NCBI GenBank assembly: GCA_027574665.1 | Contig: CM050673.1 | Span: forward strand, 8,417,420-8,481,419 | Origin: Rhynochetos jubatus | Taxonomy: Eukaryota > Chordata > Aves > Eurypygiformes > Rhynochetidae | Direction of reading: 5' to 3' | Length of the DNA stretch: 64,000 nucleotides | In this document: one piece after another, positions 12,141 through 24,514 of the stretch | How positions within the stretch are numbered: position 1 is the stretch's first letter | Layout of the letters: each line of letters begins with the position of its first letter | Program-made: the position numbers and the translations under genes | Notes under the pieces: generated by a model | The model's database searches: none | The model's input: the letters and a program-made list of their open reading frames with translations, nothing else | Told to the model about the DNA's origin: nothing

Positions 12141-13070
12141 GCTGCATTTTGGCTGATTTTTGGGCTGGAGCTTCCCGTGGTTTGAGGCCTGGCTTGCTCC
12201 ACCCCCTGCTCTTGAGATTCTCCCGGATGTGGGCTGCATTTTGGCTGCCTTTTGGGCTGGAGCTTCTCGTGGTTTGAGGCCTGGCTTGCTCCACCCCCTG
12301 CTCTTGAGATTCTCCCGGAGGTGGGCTGCAGTTTGGGTACATTTTGGGCTGGAGATTCTCATGGTTTGAGGCCTGCCTTGCTCCACCCCCTGCTCTTGAG
12401 ATTCTCCCAGAGGTGGGCTGCATTTTGGCTGCCTCTTGGGCTGGAGCTTCTCGTAGTTTGAGGCCTGGCTTGCTCCACCCCCTGCTATTGAGATTCTCCT
12501 GGATGTGGGCTGCATTTTGGCTGCCTTTTGGGCTGGAGCTTCTCGTGGTTTGAGGCCTGGCTTGCTCCACCCCCTGCTCTTGAGATTCTCCTGGATGTGG
12601 GCTGCATTTTAGCTGCATTTTGGGCTGGAGCTTCTCGAGGTTTGAGGCCTGGCTTGCTCCACCCCCTGCTCTTGAGATTCTCCCGGATGTGGGCTGCATT
12701 TTGGCTGCCTTTTGGGCTGGAGCTTCTCGTGGTTTGAGGCCTGGCTTGCTCCACCCCCTGCTCTTGAGATTCTCCCGGAGGTGGGCTGCATTTTGGCTTC
12801 ATTTTGGGCTGGAGCTTCTCGAGGTTTGTGGCCTGGCTTGCTCCACCCCCTGCTCTTGAGATTCTCCCAGATGTGGGCTGCATTTTGGCTGCATTTTGGC
12901 CGGAGCTTCTCGTGGTTTGAGGCCTGGCTTGCTGCACCCCCTGCTCTTGAGATTCTCCTGGATGTGGGCTGGATTTTGGCTCCCATTTGGGCTGGAGCTT
13001 CTCGAGGTTTGAGGCCTGGCTTGCTCCACCCCCTGCTCTTGATATTCTCCTGGATGTGGGCTGCATTTTG
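12141..13070 (+). repeat. 10-unit block D, copy 1 of a perfect-register tandem duplication
   Basis: 930 bp directly adjacent to its copy at 13071-14000. Shared singular variants are CTTCCCGTGG near 12171 and 13101, GCAGTTTGGGTACATTTT near 12328 and 13258, CCTGCTATTGAG near 12482 and 13412, CATTTTAGCTGC near 12605 and 13535, and the 91-bp TTTTGGCCGG unit at 12894 and 13824. I noticed only three differences: A/G at 12217/13147, T/C at about 12592/13522 and G/C at 12972/13902. Confidence 0.92.
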
Positions 13071-13080
13071 GCTGCATTTT
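13059..13080 (+). repeat. Duplicated 11-bp subrepeat making a 103-bp monomer
   Basis: GGCTGCATTTT occurs twice back to back at 13059-13069 and 13070-13080, followed by GGCTGATTTTT. Every other monomer has a single GGCTGCATTTT (or a variant) followed by a GGCTGCCTTTT-type word. The extra copy sits exactly on the join of the two D blocks, so it is most simply read as the crossover point of the duplication, shifted by one 11-bp subrepeat. Confidence 0.9.
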
Positions 13081-14000
13081 GGCTGATTTTTGGGCTGGAG
13101 CTTCCCGTGGTTTGAGGCCTGGCTTGCTCCACCCCCTGCTCTTGAGGTTCTCCCGGATGTGGGCTGCATTTTGGCTGCCTTTTGGGCTGGAGCTTCTCGT
13201 GGTTTGAGGCCTGGCTTGCTCCACCCCCTGCTCTTGAGATTCTCCCGGAGGTGGGCTGCAGTTTGGGTACATTTTGGGCTGGAGATTCTCATGGTTTGAG
13301 GCCTGCCTTGCTCCACCCCCTGCTCTTGAGATTCTCCCAGAGGTGGGCTGCATTTTGGCTGCCTCTTGGGCTGGAGCTTCTCGTAGTTTGAGGCCTGGCT
13401 TGCTCCACCCCCTGCTATTGAGATTCTCCTGGATGTGGGCTGCATTTTGGCTGCCTTTTGGGCTGGAGCTTCTCGTGGTTTGAGGCCTGGCTTGCTCCAC
13501 CCCCTGCTCTTGAGATTCTCCCGGATGTGGGCTGCATTTTAGCTGCATTTTGGGCTGGAGCTTCTCGAGGTTTGAGGCCTGGCTTGCTCCACCCCCTGCT
13601 CTTGAGATTCTCCCGGATGTGGGCTGCATTTTGGCTGCCTTTTGGGCTGGAGCTTCTCGTGGTTTGAGGCCTGGCTTGCTCCACCCCCTGCTCTTGAGAT
13701 TCTCCCGGAGGTGGGCTGCATTTTGGCTTCATTTTGGGCTGGAGCTTCTCGAGGTTTGTGGCCTGGCTTGCTCCACCCCCTGCTCTTGAGATTCTCCCAG
13801 ATGTGGGCTGCATTTTGGCTGCATTTTGGCCGGAGCTTCTCGTGGTTTGAGGCCTGGCTTGCTGCACCCCCTGCTCTTGAGATTCTCCTGGATGTGGGCT
13901 GCATTTTGGCTCCCATTTGGGCTGGAGCTTCTCGAGGTTTGAGGCCTGGCTTGCTCCACCCCCTGCTCTTGATATTCTCCTGGATGTGGGCTGCATTTTG
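13071..14000 (+). repeat. 10-unit block D, copy 2
   Basis: Second copy of 12141-13070, joined to it with no spacer. The join produces the only 103-bp monomer in the window. After 14000 the sequence continues with GGTACATTTT, which is presumably what originally followed the unit that now ends copy 1. Confidence 0.92.
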
Positions 14001-16100
14001 GGTACATTTTGGGCTGGAGCTTCTCATGGTTTGAGGCCTGCCTTGCTCCACCCCCTGCTCTTGAGATTCTCCCAGATGTGGGCTGCATTTTGGCTGCCTG
14101 TTGGGCTGGAGCTTCTCGTAGTTTGAGGCCTGGCTTGCTCCACCCCCTGCTCTTGAGATTCTCCCGGATGTGGGCTGCATTTTGGCTGCCTTTTGGGCTG
14201 GAGCTTCTCGTGGTTTGAGGCCTGGCTTGCTCCACCCCCTGCTCTTGAGATTCTCCCGGATGTGGGCTGCATTTTGGCTGCCTTTTGGGCTGGAGCTTCT
14301 CGTGGTTTGAGGCCTGGCTTACTCCACCGCCTGCTCATGATATTCTCCCGGATGTGGGCTCCATTTTGGCTGCCTTTTGGGCTGGAGCTTCTCGTGGTTT
14401 GAGGCCTGGCTTGCTCCACCCCCTGCTCTTGAGATTCTCCCGGATGTGGGCTGCATTTTGGCTGATTTTTGGGCTGGAGCTTCCCGTGGTTTGAGGCCTG
14501 GCTTGCTCCACCCCCTGCTCTTGAGATTCTCCCGGATGTGGGCTGGATTTTGGCTGCCTTTTGGGCTGGAGCTTCTCGTGGTTTGAGGCCTGGCTTGCTC
14601 CACCCCCTGCTCTTGAGATTCTCCCAGATGTGGGCTGCATTTTGGCTGTTTTTTGGGCTGGAGCTTCTCGTGGTTTGAGGCCTGCCTTGCTCCACCCCCT
14701 GCTCTTGATATTCTCCCGGAGGTGGGCTGCATTTTGGCTTCATTTTGGGCTGGAGCTTCTCGAGGTTTGTGGCCTGGCTTGCTCCACCCCCTGCTCTTGA
14801 GATTCTCCCGGATGTGGGCTGCATTTTGGCTGCCTTTTGGGCTGGAGCTTCTCGTGGTTTGAGGCCTGGCTTGCTCCACACCCTGCTCTTGAGATTCTCC
14901 CGGATTTGGGCTGCATTTTGGCTGCCTTTTGGGCTGGAGCTTCTCGTGGTTTGAGGCCTGGCTTGCTCCACCGCCAGCTCGTGATATTCTCCCGGAGGTG
15001 GGCTGCATTTTGGCTGCCTGTTGGGCTGGAGCTTCTCGTGGTTTGAGGCCTGGCTTGCTCCACCCCCTGCTCGTGATATTCTCCCGGATGTGGGCTGCAT
15101 TTTGGCTGCCTTTTGGGCTGGAGCTTCTCGTGGTTTGAGGCCTGGCTTGCTCCACCCCCTGCTCTTGAGATTCTCCCGGATGTGGTCTGCATTTTGGGTG
15201 ATTTTTGGGCTGGAGCTTCCCGTGGTTTGAGGCCTGGCTTGCTCCACCCCCTGCTCTTGAGATTCTCCCGGATGTGGGCTGGATTTTGGCTCCCTTTTGG
15301 GCTGGAGCTTCTCGTGGTTTGAGGCCTGGCTTGCTCCACCCCCTGCTCTTGAGATTCTCCCAGATGTGGGCTGCATTTTGGCTGTTTTTTGGGCTGGAGC
15401 TTCTTGTGGTTTGAGGCCTGCCTTGCTCCACCCCCTGCTCTTGATATTCTCCCTGAGGTGGGCTGCATTTTGGCTTCATTTTGGGCTGGAACTTCTCGAG
15501 GTTTGTGGCCTGGCTTGCTCCACCCCCTGCTCTTGAGATTCTCCCAGATGTGGGCTGCATTTTGGCTGTATTTTGGCCGGAGATTCTCGTGGTTTGAGGC
15601 CTGGCTTGCTCCACCCCCTGCTCTTGAGATTCTCCCGGATGTGGGCTGGATTTTGGCTCCCTTTTGGGCTGGAGCTTCTCGAGGTTTGAGGCCTGGCTTG
15701 CTCCACCCCCTGCTCTTGATATTCTCCTGGATGTGGGCTGCATTTTGGGTACATTTTGGGCTGGAGCTTCTCATGGTTTGAGGCCTGCCTTGCTCCACCC
15801 CCTGCTCTTGAGATTCTCCCAGAGGTGGGCTGCATTTTGGCTGCCTGTTGGGCTGGAGCTTCTCGTAGTTTGAGGCCTGTCTTGCTCCACCCCCTGCTCT
15901 TGAGATTCTCCCGGATGTGGGCTGCATTTTGGCTGCCTTTTGGGCTGGAGCTTCTCGTTGTTTGAGGCCTGGCTTGCTCCACCCCCTGCTCTTGAGATTC
16001 TCCCGGATGTGGGCTTCATTTTGGTTGCATTTGCGGCTGGAGCTTCTCGTGGTTTGAGGCCTGGCTTGCTCCACCGCCTGCTCTTGAGATTCTCCCGGAT
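14001..16100 (+). repeat. Array segment resembling 10-12 kb
   Basis: Monomers carry the same local variants as 10-12 kb: TCGTAGTTT near 14116 and 15866, GCTGTTTTTTGGG near 14643 and 15379, CCGCCAGCTCGTG near 14970, and GGGTACATTTT near 13999 and 15750. One 91-bp unit with TTTTGGCCGG lies at 15571-15580. From about 16100 GCTGATTCTTGGG units become frequent and mark the change to the next segment. Confidence 0.75.
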
Positions 16101-19100
16101 GTGGGCTGCATTTTGGCTGATTCTTGGGCTGGAGCTTCCCGTGGTTTGAGGCCTGGCTTGCTCCACCCCCTGCTCTTGAGATTCTCCCGGATGTGGGCTG
16201 GATTTTGGCTGCCTTTTGGGCTGGAGCTTCTCGTGGTTTGAGGCCTGGCTTGCTCCACCCCCTGCTCTTGAGATTCTCCCGGAGGTGGGCTGCATTTTGG
16301 CTGCCTTTTGGGCTGGAGCTTCTCGTGGTTTGAGGCCTGGCTTGCTCCACCCCCTGCTCTTGAGATTCTCCCGGATGTGGGCTGGATTTTGGCTGCCTTT
16401 TGGGCTGGAACTTCTCATGGTTTGAGGCCTGGCTTGTTCCACCCCCTGCTCTTGATATTCTCAGGGAGGTTGGCTGCATTTTGGCTGATTCTTGGGCTGG
16501 AGCTTCCCGTGGTTTGAGGCCTGGCTTGCTCCACCCCCTGCTCTTGAGATTCTCCCGGATGTGGGCTGCATTTTGGCTGCCTTTTGGGCTGGAGCTTCTC
16601 GTGTTTTGAGTCCTGGCTTGCTCCACCCCCTGCTCCTGAGATTCTCCCGGATGTGGGCTGCATTTTGGCTGATTCTTGGGCTGGAGCTTCTCGTGGTTTG
16701 AGGCCTGCCTTGCTCCACCCCCTGCTCTTGAGATTCTCCCGGATGTGGGCTGCATTTTGGCTGATTCTTGGGCTGGAGCTTCCCGTGGTTTGAGGCCTGG
16801 CTTGCTCCACCCCCTGCTCTTGAGATTCTCCCGGATGTGGGCTGCATTTTGGCTGCCTTTTGGGCTGGAGCTTCTCATGGTTTGAGGCCTGGCTTGCTCC
16901 ACCCCCTGCTCTTGAGATTCTCCCGGAGGTGGGCTGCATTTTGGCTGCATTTTGGGCTGGAGCTTCTCGTGGTTTGAGGCCTGGCTTGCTCCACCCCCTG
17001 CTCTTGATATTCTCAGGGAGGTTGGCTGCATTTTGGCTGATTCTTGGGCTGGAGCTTCCCGTGGTTTGAGGCCTGGCTTGCTCCACCCCCTGCTCTTGAG
17101 ATTCTCCCGGATGTGGGCTGGATTTTGGCTCGCTTTTGGGCCTGAGCTTCTCGAGGTTTGAGGCCTGGCTTGCTCCACCCCCTGCTCTTGAGATTCTCCT
17201 GGATGTGGGCTGCATTTTGGATACATTTTGGGCTGGAACTTCTCATGGTTTGAGGCCTGGCTTGCTGCACCCCCTGCTCTTGAGATTCTCAGGGAGGGGG
17301 GCTGCATTTTGGCTGCATTTTGGGCTGGAGCTTCTCGTGGTTTGAGGCCTGGCTTGCTCCACCCCCTGCTCTTGAGATTCTCCCGGAGGTGGGCTGCATT
17401 TTGGCTGATTCTTGGGCTGGAGCTTCCCGTGGTTTGAGGCCTGGCTTGCTCCACCCCCTGCTCTTGAGATTCTCCCGGATGTGGGCTGCATTTTGGCTGA
17501 TTCTTAGGCTGGAGCTTCTCGTGGTTTGAGGCCTGCCTTGCTCCACCCCCTGCTCTTGAGATTCTCCCGGATGTGGGCTGCATTTTGGCTGCATTTTGGG
17601 CTGGAGCTTCTCGTGGTTTGAGGCCTGGCTTGCTCCACCCCCTGCTCTTGAGATTCTCCTGGATGTGGGCTGCATTTTGGCTGATTCTTGGGCTGGAGCT
17701 TCCCGTGGTTTGAGGCCTGGCTTGCTCCACCCCCTGCTCTTGAGATTCTCCCGGATGTGGGCTGCATTTTGGCTGCCTTTTGGGCTGGAGCTTCTCGTGG
17801 TTTGAGGCCTGGCTTGCTCCACCCCCTGCTCTTGAGATTCTCCCGGAGGTGGGCTGCATTTTGGCTGCCTTTTGGGCTGGAGCTTCTCGTGGTTTGAGGC
17901 CTGGCTTGCTCCACCCCCTGCTCTTGAGATTCTCCCGGATGTGGGCTGGATTTTGGCTCCCTTTTGGGCTGGAACTTCTCATGGTTTGAGGCCTGGCTTG
18001 CTCCACCCCCTGCTCTTGATATTCTCAGGGTGGTTGGCTGCATTTTGGCTGATTCTTGGGCTGGAGCTTCCCGTGGTTTGAGGCCTGGCTTGCTCCACCC
18101 CCTGCTCTTGAGATTCTCCCGGATGTGGGCTGCATTTTGGCTGCCTTTTGGGCTGGAGCTTCTCGTGGTTTGAGGCCTGGCTTGCTCCACCCCCTGCTCT
18201 TGAGATTCTCCCGGATGTGGGCTGCATTTTGGCTGATTCTTGGGCTGGAGCTTCTCGTGGTTTGAGGCCTGGCTTGCTCCACCCCCTGCTCTTGAGATTC
18301 TCCCGGAGGTGGGCTGCATTTTGGCTGCCTTTTGGGCTGGAGCTTCTCGTGGTTTGAGGCCTGGCTTGCTCCACCCCCTGCTCTTGAGATTCTCCCAGAT
18401 GTGGGCTGCATTTTGGCTGCCTTTTGGGCTGGAGCTTCTCATGGTTTGAGGCCTGGCTTGCTCCACCCCCTGCTCTTGAGATTCTCCCGGATGTGGGCTG
18501 CATTTTGGCTGCATTTTGGGCTGGAGCTTCTCGTGGTTTGAGGCCTGGCTTGCTCCACCCCCTGCTCTTGAGATTCTCCCGGATGTGGGCTGCATTTTGG
18601 CTGCATTTTGGGCTGGAGCTTCTCGTGGTTTGAGGCCTGGCTTGCTCCACCCCCTGCTCTTGAGATTCTCCCGGATGTGGGCTGCATTTTGGCTGCATTT
18701 TGGGCTGGAGCTTCCCGTGGTTTGAGGCCTGGCTTGCTCCACCCCCTGCTCTTGAGATTCTCCCGGATGTGGGCTGCATTTTGGCTGTCTTTTGGGCTGG
18801 AGCTTCTCGTGGTTTGAGGCCTGGCTTGCTCCACCCCCTGCTCTTGAGATTCTCAGGGAGGTTGGCTGCATTTTGGCTGATTCTTGGGCTGGAGCTTCCC
18901 GTGGTTTGAGGCCTGGCTTGCTCCACCCCCTGCTCTTGAGATTCTCCCGGATGTGGGCTGCATTTTGGCTGCATTTTGGGCTGGAGCTTCTCGTGGTTTG
19001 AGGCCTGGCTTGCTCCACCCCCTGCTCCTGAGATTCTCCCGGATGTGGGCTGCATTTTGGCTGATTCTTGGGCTGGAGCTTCTCGTGGTTTGAGGCCTGG

Positions 19101-20339
19101 CTTGCTCCACCCCCTGCTCTTGAGATTCTCCCGGATGTGGGCTGCATTTTGGCTGCCTTTTGGGCTGGAGCTTCTCGTGGTTTGAGGCCTGGCTTGCTCC
19201 ACCCCCTGCTCTTGAGATTCTCCCGGATGTGGGCTGCATTTTGGCTGCATTTTGGGCTGGAGCTTCTCGTGGTTTGAGGCCTGGCTTGCTCCACTCCCTG
19301 CTCTTGAGATTCTCCCGGAGGTGGGCTGCATTTTGGCTGCCTTTTGGGCTGGAGCTTCTTGTGGTTTGAGGCCTGGCTTGCTCCACCCCCTGCTCTCGAT
19401 ATTCTCCCGGATGTGGGCTGCATTTTGGCTGGTTCTTGGGCTGGAGATTCCCGTGGTTTGAGGCCTGGCTTGCTCCACCCCCTGCTCTTGAGATTCTCCT
19501 GGATTTGGGCTGCATTTTGGATACATTTTGGGCTGGAACTTCTCATGGTTTGAGGCCTGGCTTGCTGCACCCCCTGCTCTTGAGATTCTCAGGGAGGGGG
19601 GCTGCATTTTGGCTGCCTTTTGGGCTGGAGCTTCTCGTGGTTTGAGGCCTGGCTTGCTCCACCCCCTGCTCTTGAGATTCTCCCGGATGTGGGCTGCATT
19701 TTGGCTGCCTTTTGTGCTGGAGCTTCTCGTGGTTTGAGGCCTGGCTTGCTCCACCCCCTGCTCTTGAGATTCTCCCGGATGTGGGCTGCATTTTGGATAC
19801 ATTTTGGGCTGGAACTTCTCATGGTTTGAGGCCTGGCTTGCTGCACCCCCTGCTCTTGAGATTCTCAGGGAGGGGGGCTGCATTTTGGCTGCATTTTGGG
19901 CTGGAGCTTCTCGTGGTTTGAGGCCTGGCTTGCTCCACCCCCTGCTCTTGAGATTCTCCTGGATGTGGGCTGCATTTTGGATACATTTTGGGCTGGAACT
20001 TCTCATGGTTTGAGGCCTGGCTTGCTGCACCCCCTGCTCTTGAGATTCTCCCGGAGGTGGGCTGCATTTTGGCTGCATTTTGGGCTGGAGCTTCTCGTGG
20101 TTTGAGGCCTGGCTTGCTCCACCCCCTGCTCTTGAGATTCTCCCAGATGTGGGCTGCATTTTGGCTGCATTTTGGGCTGGAGCTTCTCGTGGTTTGAGGC
20201 CTGGCTTGCTCCACCCCCTGCTCTTGAGATTCTCCCGGATGTGGGCTGCATTTTGGATACATTTTGGGCTGGAACTTCTCATGGTTTGAGGCCTGGCTTG
20301 CTGCACCCCCTGCTCTTGAGATTCACAGGGAGGGGGGCT
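16101..20339 (+). repeat. Array segment rich in GCTGATTCTTGGG and TCAGGGAGG units
   Basis: Local variants are GCTGATTCTTGGGCTGG with TTCCCGTGG in the following unit, GATATTCTCAGGGAGGTTGG (near 16453, 17006 and 18020), GGATACATTTTGGGC (near 17220, 19515, 19796, 19980 and 20253) and TTGCTGCACC (near 17263, 19563, 19848, 20023 and 20303). Neighbouring units at 18330-18720 are nearly identical to one another, which indicates very local homogenisation. No odd-length unit was found between 15580 and 23370. Confidence 0.75.
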
Positions 20340-21600
20340 GCATTTTGGCTGCATTTTGGGCTGGAGCTTCTCGTGGTTTGAGGCCTGGCTTGCTCCACCC
20401 CCTGCTCTTGAGATTCTCCCGGAGGTGGGCTGCATTTTGGCTGCCTTTTGGGCTGGAGCTTCTTGTGGTTTGAGGCCTGGCTTGCTCCACCCCCTGCTCT
20501 CGATATTCTCCCGGATGTGGGCTGCATTTTGGCTGATTCTTGGGCTGGAGATTCCCGTGGTTTGAGGCCTGGCTTGCTCCACCCCCTGCTCTTGAGATTC
20601 TCCCGGATGTGGGCTGGATTTTGGCTCCCTTTTGGGCTGGAGCTTCTCGAGGTTTGAGGCCTGGCTTGCTCCACCCCCTGCTCTTGAGATTCTCCTGGAT
20701 GTGGGCTGCATTTTGGATACATTTTGGGCTGGAACTTCTCATGGTTTGAGGCCTGGCTTTCTGCACCCCCTGCTCTTGAGATTCTCAGGGAGGGGGGCTG
20801 CATTTTGGCTGCATTTTGGGCTGGAGCTTCTCGTGGTTTGAGGCCTGGCTTGCTCCACCCCCTGCTCTTGAGATTCTCCCGGATGTGGGCTGCATTTTGG
20901 CTGCCTTTTGGGCTGGAGCTTCTCGTGGTTTGAGGCCTGGCTTGCTCCACCCCCTGCTCTTGAGATTCTCCCGGATGTGGGCTGCATTTTGGATACATTT
21001 TGGGCTGGAACTTCGCATGGTTTGAGGCCTGGCTTGCTCCACCCCCTGCTCTTGAGATTCTCAGGGAGGGGGGCTGCATTTTGGCTGCATTTTGGGCTGG
21101 AGCTTCTCGTGGTTTGAGGCCTGGCTTGCTCCACCCCCTGCTCTTGAGATTCTCCCGGATGTGGGCTGGATTTTGTCTGCATTTTGGGCTGGAGCTTCTC
21201 CAGGATTGTGGCCTGGCTTGCTCCACCCCCTGCTCTTGATATTCTCCCGGATGTGGGCTGCATTTTGGCTGATTCTTGGGCTGGAGCTTCCCGTGGTTTG
21301 AGGCCTGGCTTGCTCCACCCCCTGCTCTTGAGATTCTCCCGGATTTGGGCTGCATTTTGGCTGCCTTTTGGGCTGGAGCTTCTCGTGGTTTGAGGCCTGG
21401 CTTGCTCCAGCCCCTGCTCTTGAGATTCTCCCGGATGTGGGCTGCATTTTGGCTGCCTTTTGGGCTGGAGCTTCTCGTGGTTTGAGGCCTGGCTTGCTCC
21501 ACCCCCTGCTCTTGAGATTCTCCCGGAGGTGGGCTGCATTTTGGCTGCCTTTTGGGCTGGAGCTTCTCGTGGTTTGAGGCCTGGCTTGCTCCACCCCCTG
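20340..21600 (+). repeat. Long-range block K, copy 1
   Basis: About 14 monomers that match 31655-32823. The distance is 11315 bp up to about 21105 and 11223 bp afterwards, so the distant copy lacks one 92-bp unit. Shared rare forms are GGAACTTCGCATGG at 21007 and 32322, TCTCCAGGATTGTGGCC near 21198 and 32421, GGAGATTCCCGTGG near 20547 and 31862, and GCTCCAGCCCCTGC near 21405 and 32628. Confidence 0.8.
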
Positions 21601-23089
21601 CTCTTGAGATTCTCCCGGATGTGGGCTGCATTTTGGCTGCATTTTGGGCTGGAGCTTCTCGTGGTTTGAGGCCTGGCTTGCTCCACCCCCTGCTCTTGAG
21701 ATTCTCCCGGAGGTGGGCTGCATTTTGGCTGCCTTTTGGGCTGGAGCTTCTTGTGGTTTGAGGCCTGGCTTGCTCCACCCCCTGCTCTTGATATTCTCCC
21801 GGATGTGGGCTGCATTTTGGCTGATTCTTGGGCTGGAGATTCCCGTGGTTTGAGGCCTGGCTTGCTCCACCCCCTGCTCTTGAGATTCTCCCGGATGTGG
21901 GCTGCATTTTGGCTCCCTTTTGGGCTGGAGCTTCTCGAGGTTTGAGGCCTGGCTTGCTCCACCCCCTGCTCTTGAGATTCTCCCGGATGTGGGCTGCATT
22001 TTGGCTGCATTTTGGGCTGGAGCTTCTCGTGGTTTGAGGCCTGGCTTGCTCCACCCCCTGCTCTTGAGATTCTCCCGGAGGTGGGCTGCATTTTGGCTGC
22101 CTTTTGGGCTGGAGCTTCTTGTGGTTTGAGGTCTGGCTTGCTCCACCCCCTGCTCTTGAGATTCTCCCGGATGTGGGCTGCATTTTGGCTGCCTTTTGTG
22201 CTGGAGCTTCTCGTGGTTTGAGGCCTGGCTTGCTCCACCCCCTGCTCTTGAGATTCTCCCGGATGTGGGCTGCATTTTGGCTTCATATTCGGCTGGACCT
22301 TCTCCAGGATTGTGGCCTGGCTTGCTCCACCCCCTGCTCTTGATATTCTCCCGGATGTGGGCTGCATTTTGGCTGATTCTTGGGCTGGAGCTTCCCATGG
22401 TTTGAGGCCTGGCTTTCTCCACCCCCTGCTCTTGAGATTCTCCCGGATTTGGGCTGCATTTTGGCTGCCTTTTGGGCTGGAGCTTCTCGTGGTTTGAGGC
22501 CTGGCTTGCTCCAGCCCCTGCTCTTGAGATTCTCCCGGATGTGGGCTGCATTTTGGCTGCCTTTTGGGCTGGAGCTTCTCGTGGTTTGAGGCCTGGCTTG
22601 CTCCACCCCCTGCTCTTGAGATTCTCCCGGAGGTGGGCTGCATTTTGGCTGCCTTTTGGGCTGGAGCTTCTCGTGGTTTGAGGCCTGGCTTGCTCCACCC
22701 CCTACTCTTGAGATTCTCCTGGATGTAGGCTGCATTTTGGCTTCATTTTGGTCTGGAGCTTCTCGAGGTTTGTGGCCTGGCTTGCTCCACCCCCTGCTCT
22801 TGAGATTCTCCTGGAGGTAGGCTGCATTTTGGCTTCATTTTGGGCTGGAGCTTCTCGTGGTTTGAGGCCTGGCTTGCTCCACCCCCTGCTCTTGAGATTC
22901 TCCCGGATGTGGGCTGGATTTTGGCTCCCATTTGGGCTGGAGCTTCTCGAGGTTTGAGGCCTGGCTTGCTCCACCCCCTGCTCTTGAGATTCTCCCGGAG
23001 GTGGGCTGCATTTTGGCTACATTTTGGGCTGGAACTTCTCATGGTTTGAGGCCTGGCTTGCTCCACCCCCTGCTCTTGATATGCTCAGG

Positions 23090-24514
23090 GAGGTGGGCTG
23101 CATTTTGGCTGCCTTTTGTGCTGGAGCTTCTCGTGGTTTGAGGCCTGGCTTGCTCCACCCCCTGCTCTTGAGATTCTCCCGGATGTGGGCTGCATTTTGG
23201 CTGATTCTTGGGCTGGAGCTTCCCGTGGTTTGAGGCCTGCCTTGCTCCACCCCCTGCTCTTGAGATTCTCCTGGATGTTGGCTGCATTTTGGCTGCCTTT
23301 TGGGCTGGAGCTTCTCGTGGTTTGAGGCCTGGCTTGCTCCACCCCCTGCTCTTGAGATTCTCCCGGATGTGGGCTGATTTTGGCTGCATTTTGGGCTGGA
23401 GCTTCTCGTGGTTTGAGGCCTGGCTTGCTCCACCCCCTGCTCTTGAGATTCTCCCGGAGGTGGGCTGCATTTTGGCTGCCTTTTGGGCTGGAGCTTCTCG
23501 TGGTTTGAGGCCTGGCTTGCTCCACCCCCTGCTCTTGAGATTCTCCCGGATGTGGGCTGCATTTTGGCTGATTCTTGGGCTGGAGCTTCCCGTGGTTTGA
23601 GGCCTGGCTTGCTCCACCCCCTGCTCTTGAGATTCTCCCGGATGTGGGCTGCATTTTGGCTGCCTTTTGGGCTGGAGCTTCTCGTGGTTTGAGGCCTGGC
23701 TTGCTCCACCCCCTGCTCTTGAGATTCTCCCGGATGTGGGCTGGATTTTGGCTGCCTTTTGGGCTGGAGCTTCTCGTGGTTTGAGGCCTGGCTTGCTCCA
23801 CCCCCTGCTCTTGAGATTCTCCCGGATCTGGGCTGCATTTTGGCTGATACTTGGGCTGGAGCTTCTCGTGGTTTGAGGCCTGGCTTGCTCGACCCCCTGC
23901 TCTTGAGATTCTCCCGGATGTGGGCTGCATTTTGGCTGCATTTTGGGCTGGAGCTTCTCGTGGTTTGAGGCCTGGCTTGCTCCACCCCCTGCTCTTGAGA
24001 TTCTCCCGGATGTGGGCTGCATTTTGGCTGCCTTTTGGGCTGGAGCTTCTCGTGGTTTGAGGCCTGGCTTGCTCCACCGCCTGCTCTTGATATTCTCCCG
24101 GATGTGGGCTGCATTTTGGCTGCCTTTTGTGCTGGAGCTTCTTGTGGTTTGAGGCCTGGCTTGCTCCACCCCCTGCTCTTGAGATTCTCCCGGATGTGGG
24201 CTGCATTTTGGCTGCCTTTTGGGCTGGAGCTTCCCGTGGTTTGAGGCCTGGCTTGCTCCACCCCCTGCTCTTGAGATTCTCCCGGATTTGGGCTGCATTT
24301 TGGCTGCCTTTTGGGCTGGAGCTTCTCGTGGTTTGAGGCCTGGCTTGCTCCACCCCCTGCTCTTGAGATTCTCCCGGATGTGGGCTGCATTTTGGCTGCC
24401 TTTTGGGCTGGAGCTTCCCGTGGTTTGAGGCCTGGCTTGCTCCACCCCCTGCTCTTGAGATTCTCCCGCATGTGGGCTGGATTGTGGCTGCCTTTTGTGC
24501 TGGAGCTTCTCGAG
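23090..24514 (+). repeat. Long-range block L, copy 1
   Basis: Matches 33577-34530. The distance is 10487 bp near the left side and 10027 bp near the right side, so five monomers present here (about 23650-24060) are absent from the other copy. Shared markers are GATGTTGGCTGC near 23276 and 33763, the 91-bp unit GGGCTGATTTTGG at 23371 and 33858, CCGCCTGCTCTTGATATT near 24077 and 34104, and GGATTGTGGCTGCC near 24479 and 34506. Confidence 0.8.

Noticed and set aside
13059-13080. The 103-bp unit as a sequencing or assembly error
   Set aside because: It falls exactly on the boundary of the two 930-bp blocks and is built from an exact 11-bp word, as a real exchange would leave. An assembly join error at the same place cannot be fully excluded without reads.
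19590-19605. G-rich word AGGGAGGGGGGCTG as a G-quadruplex
   Set aside because: Only two separate G runs of three or more lie close together, and the next run is too far away for a standard four-run quadruplex.
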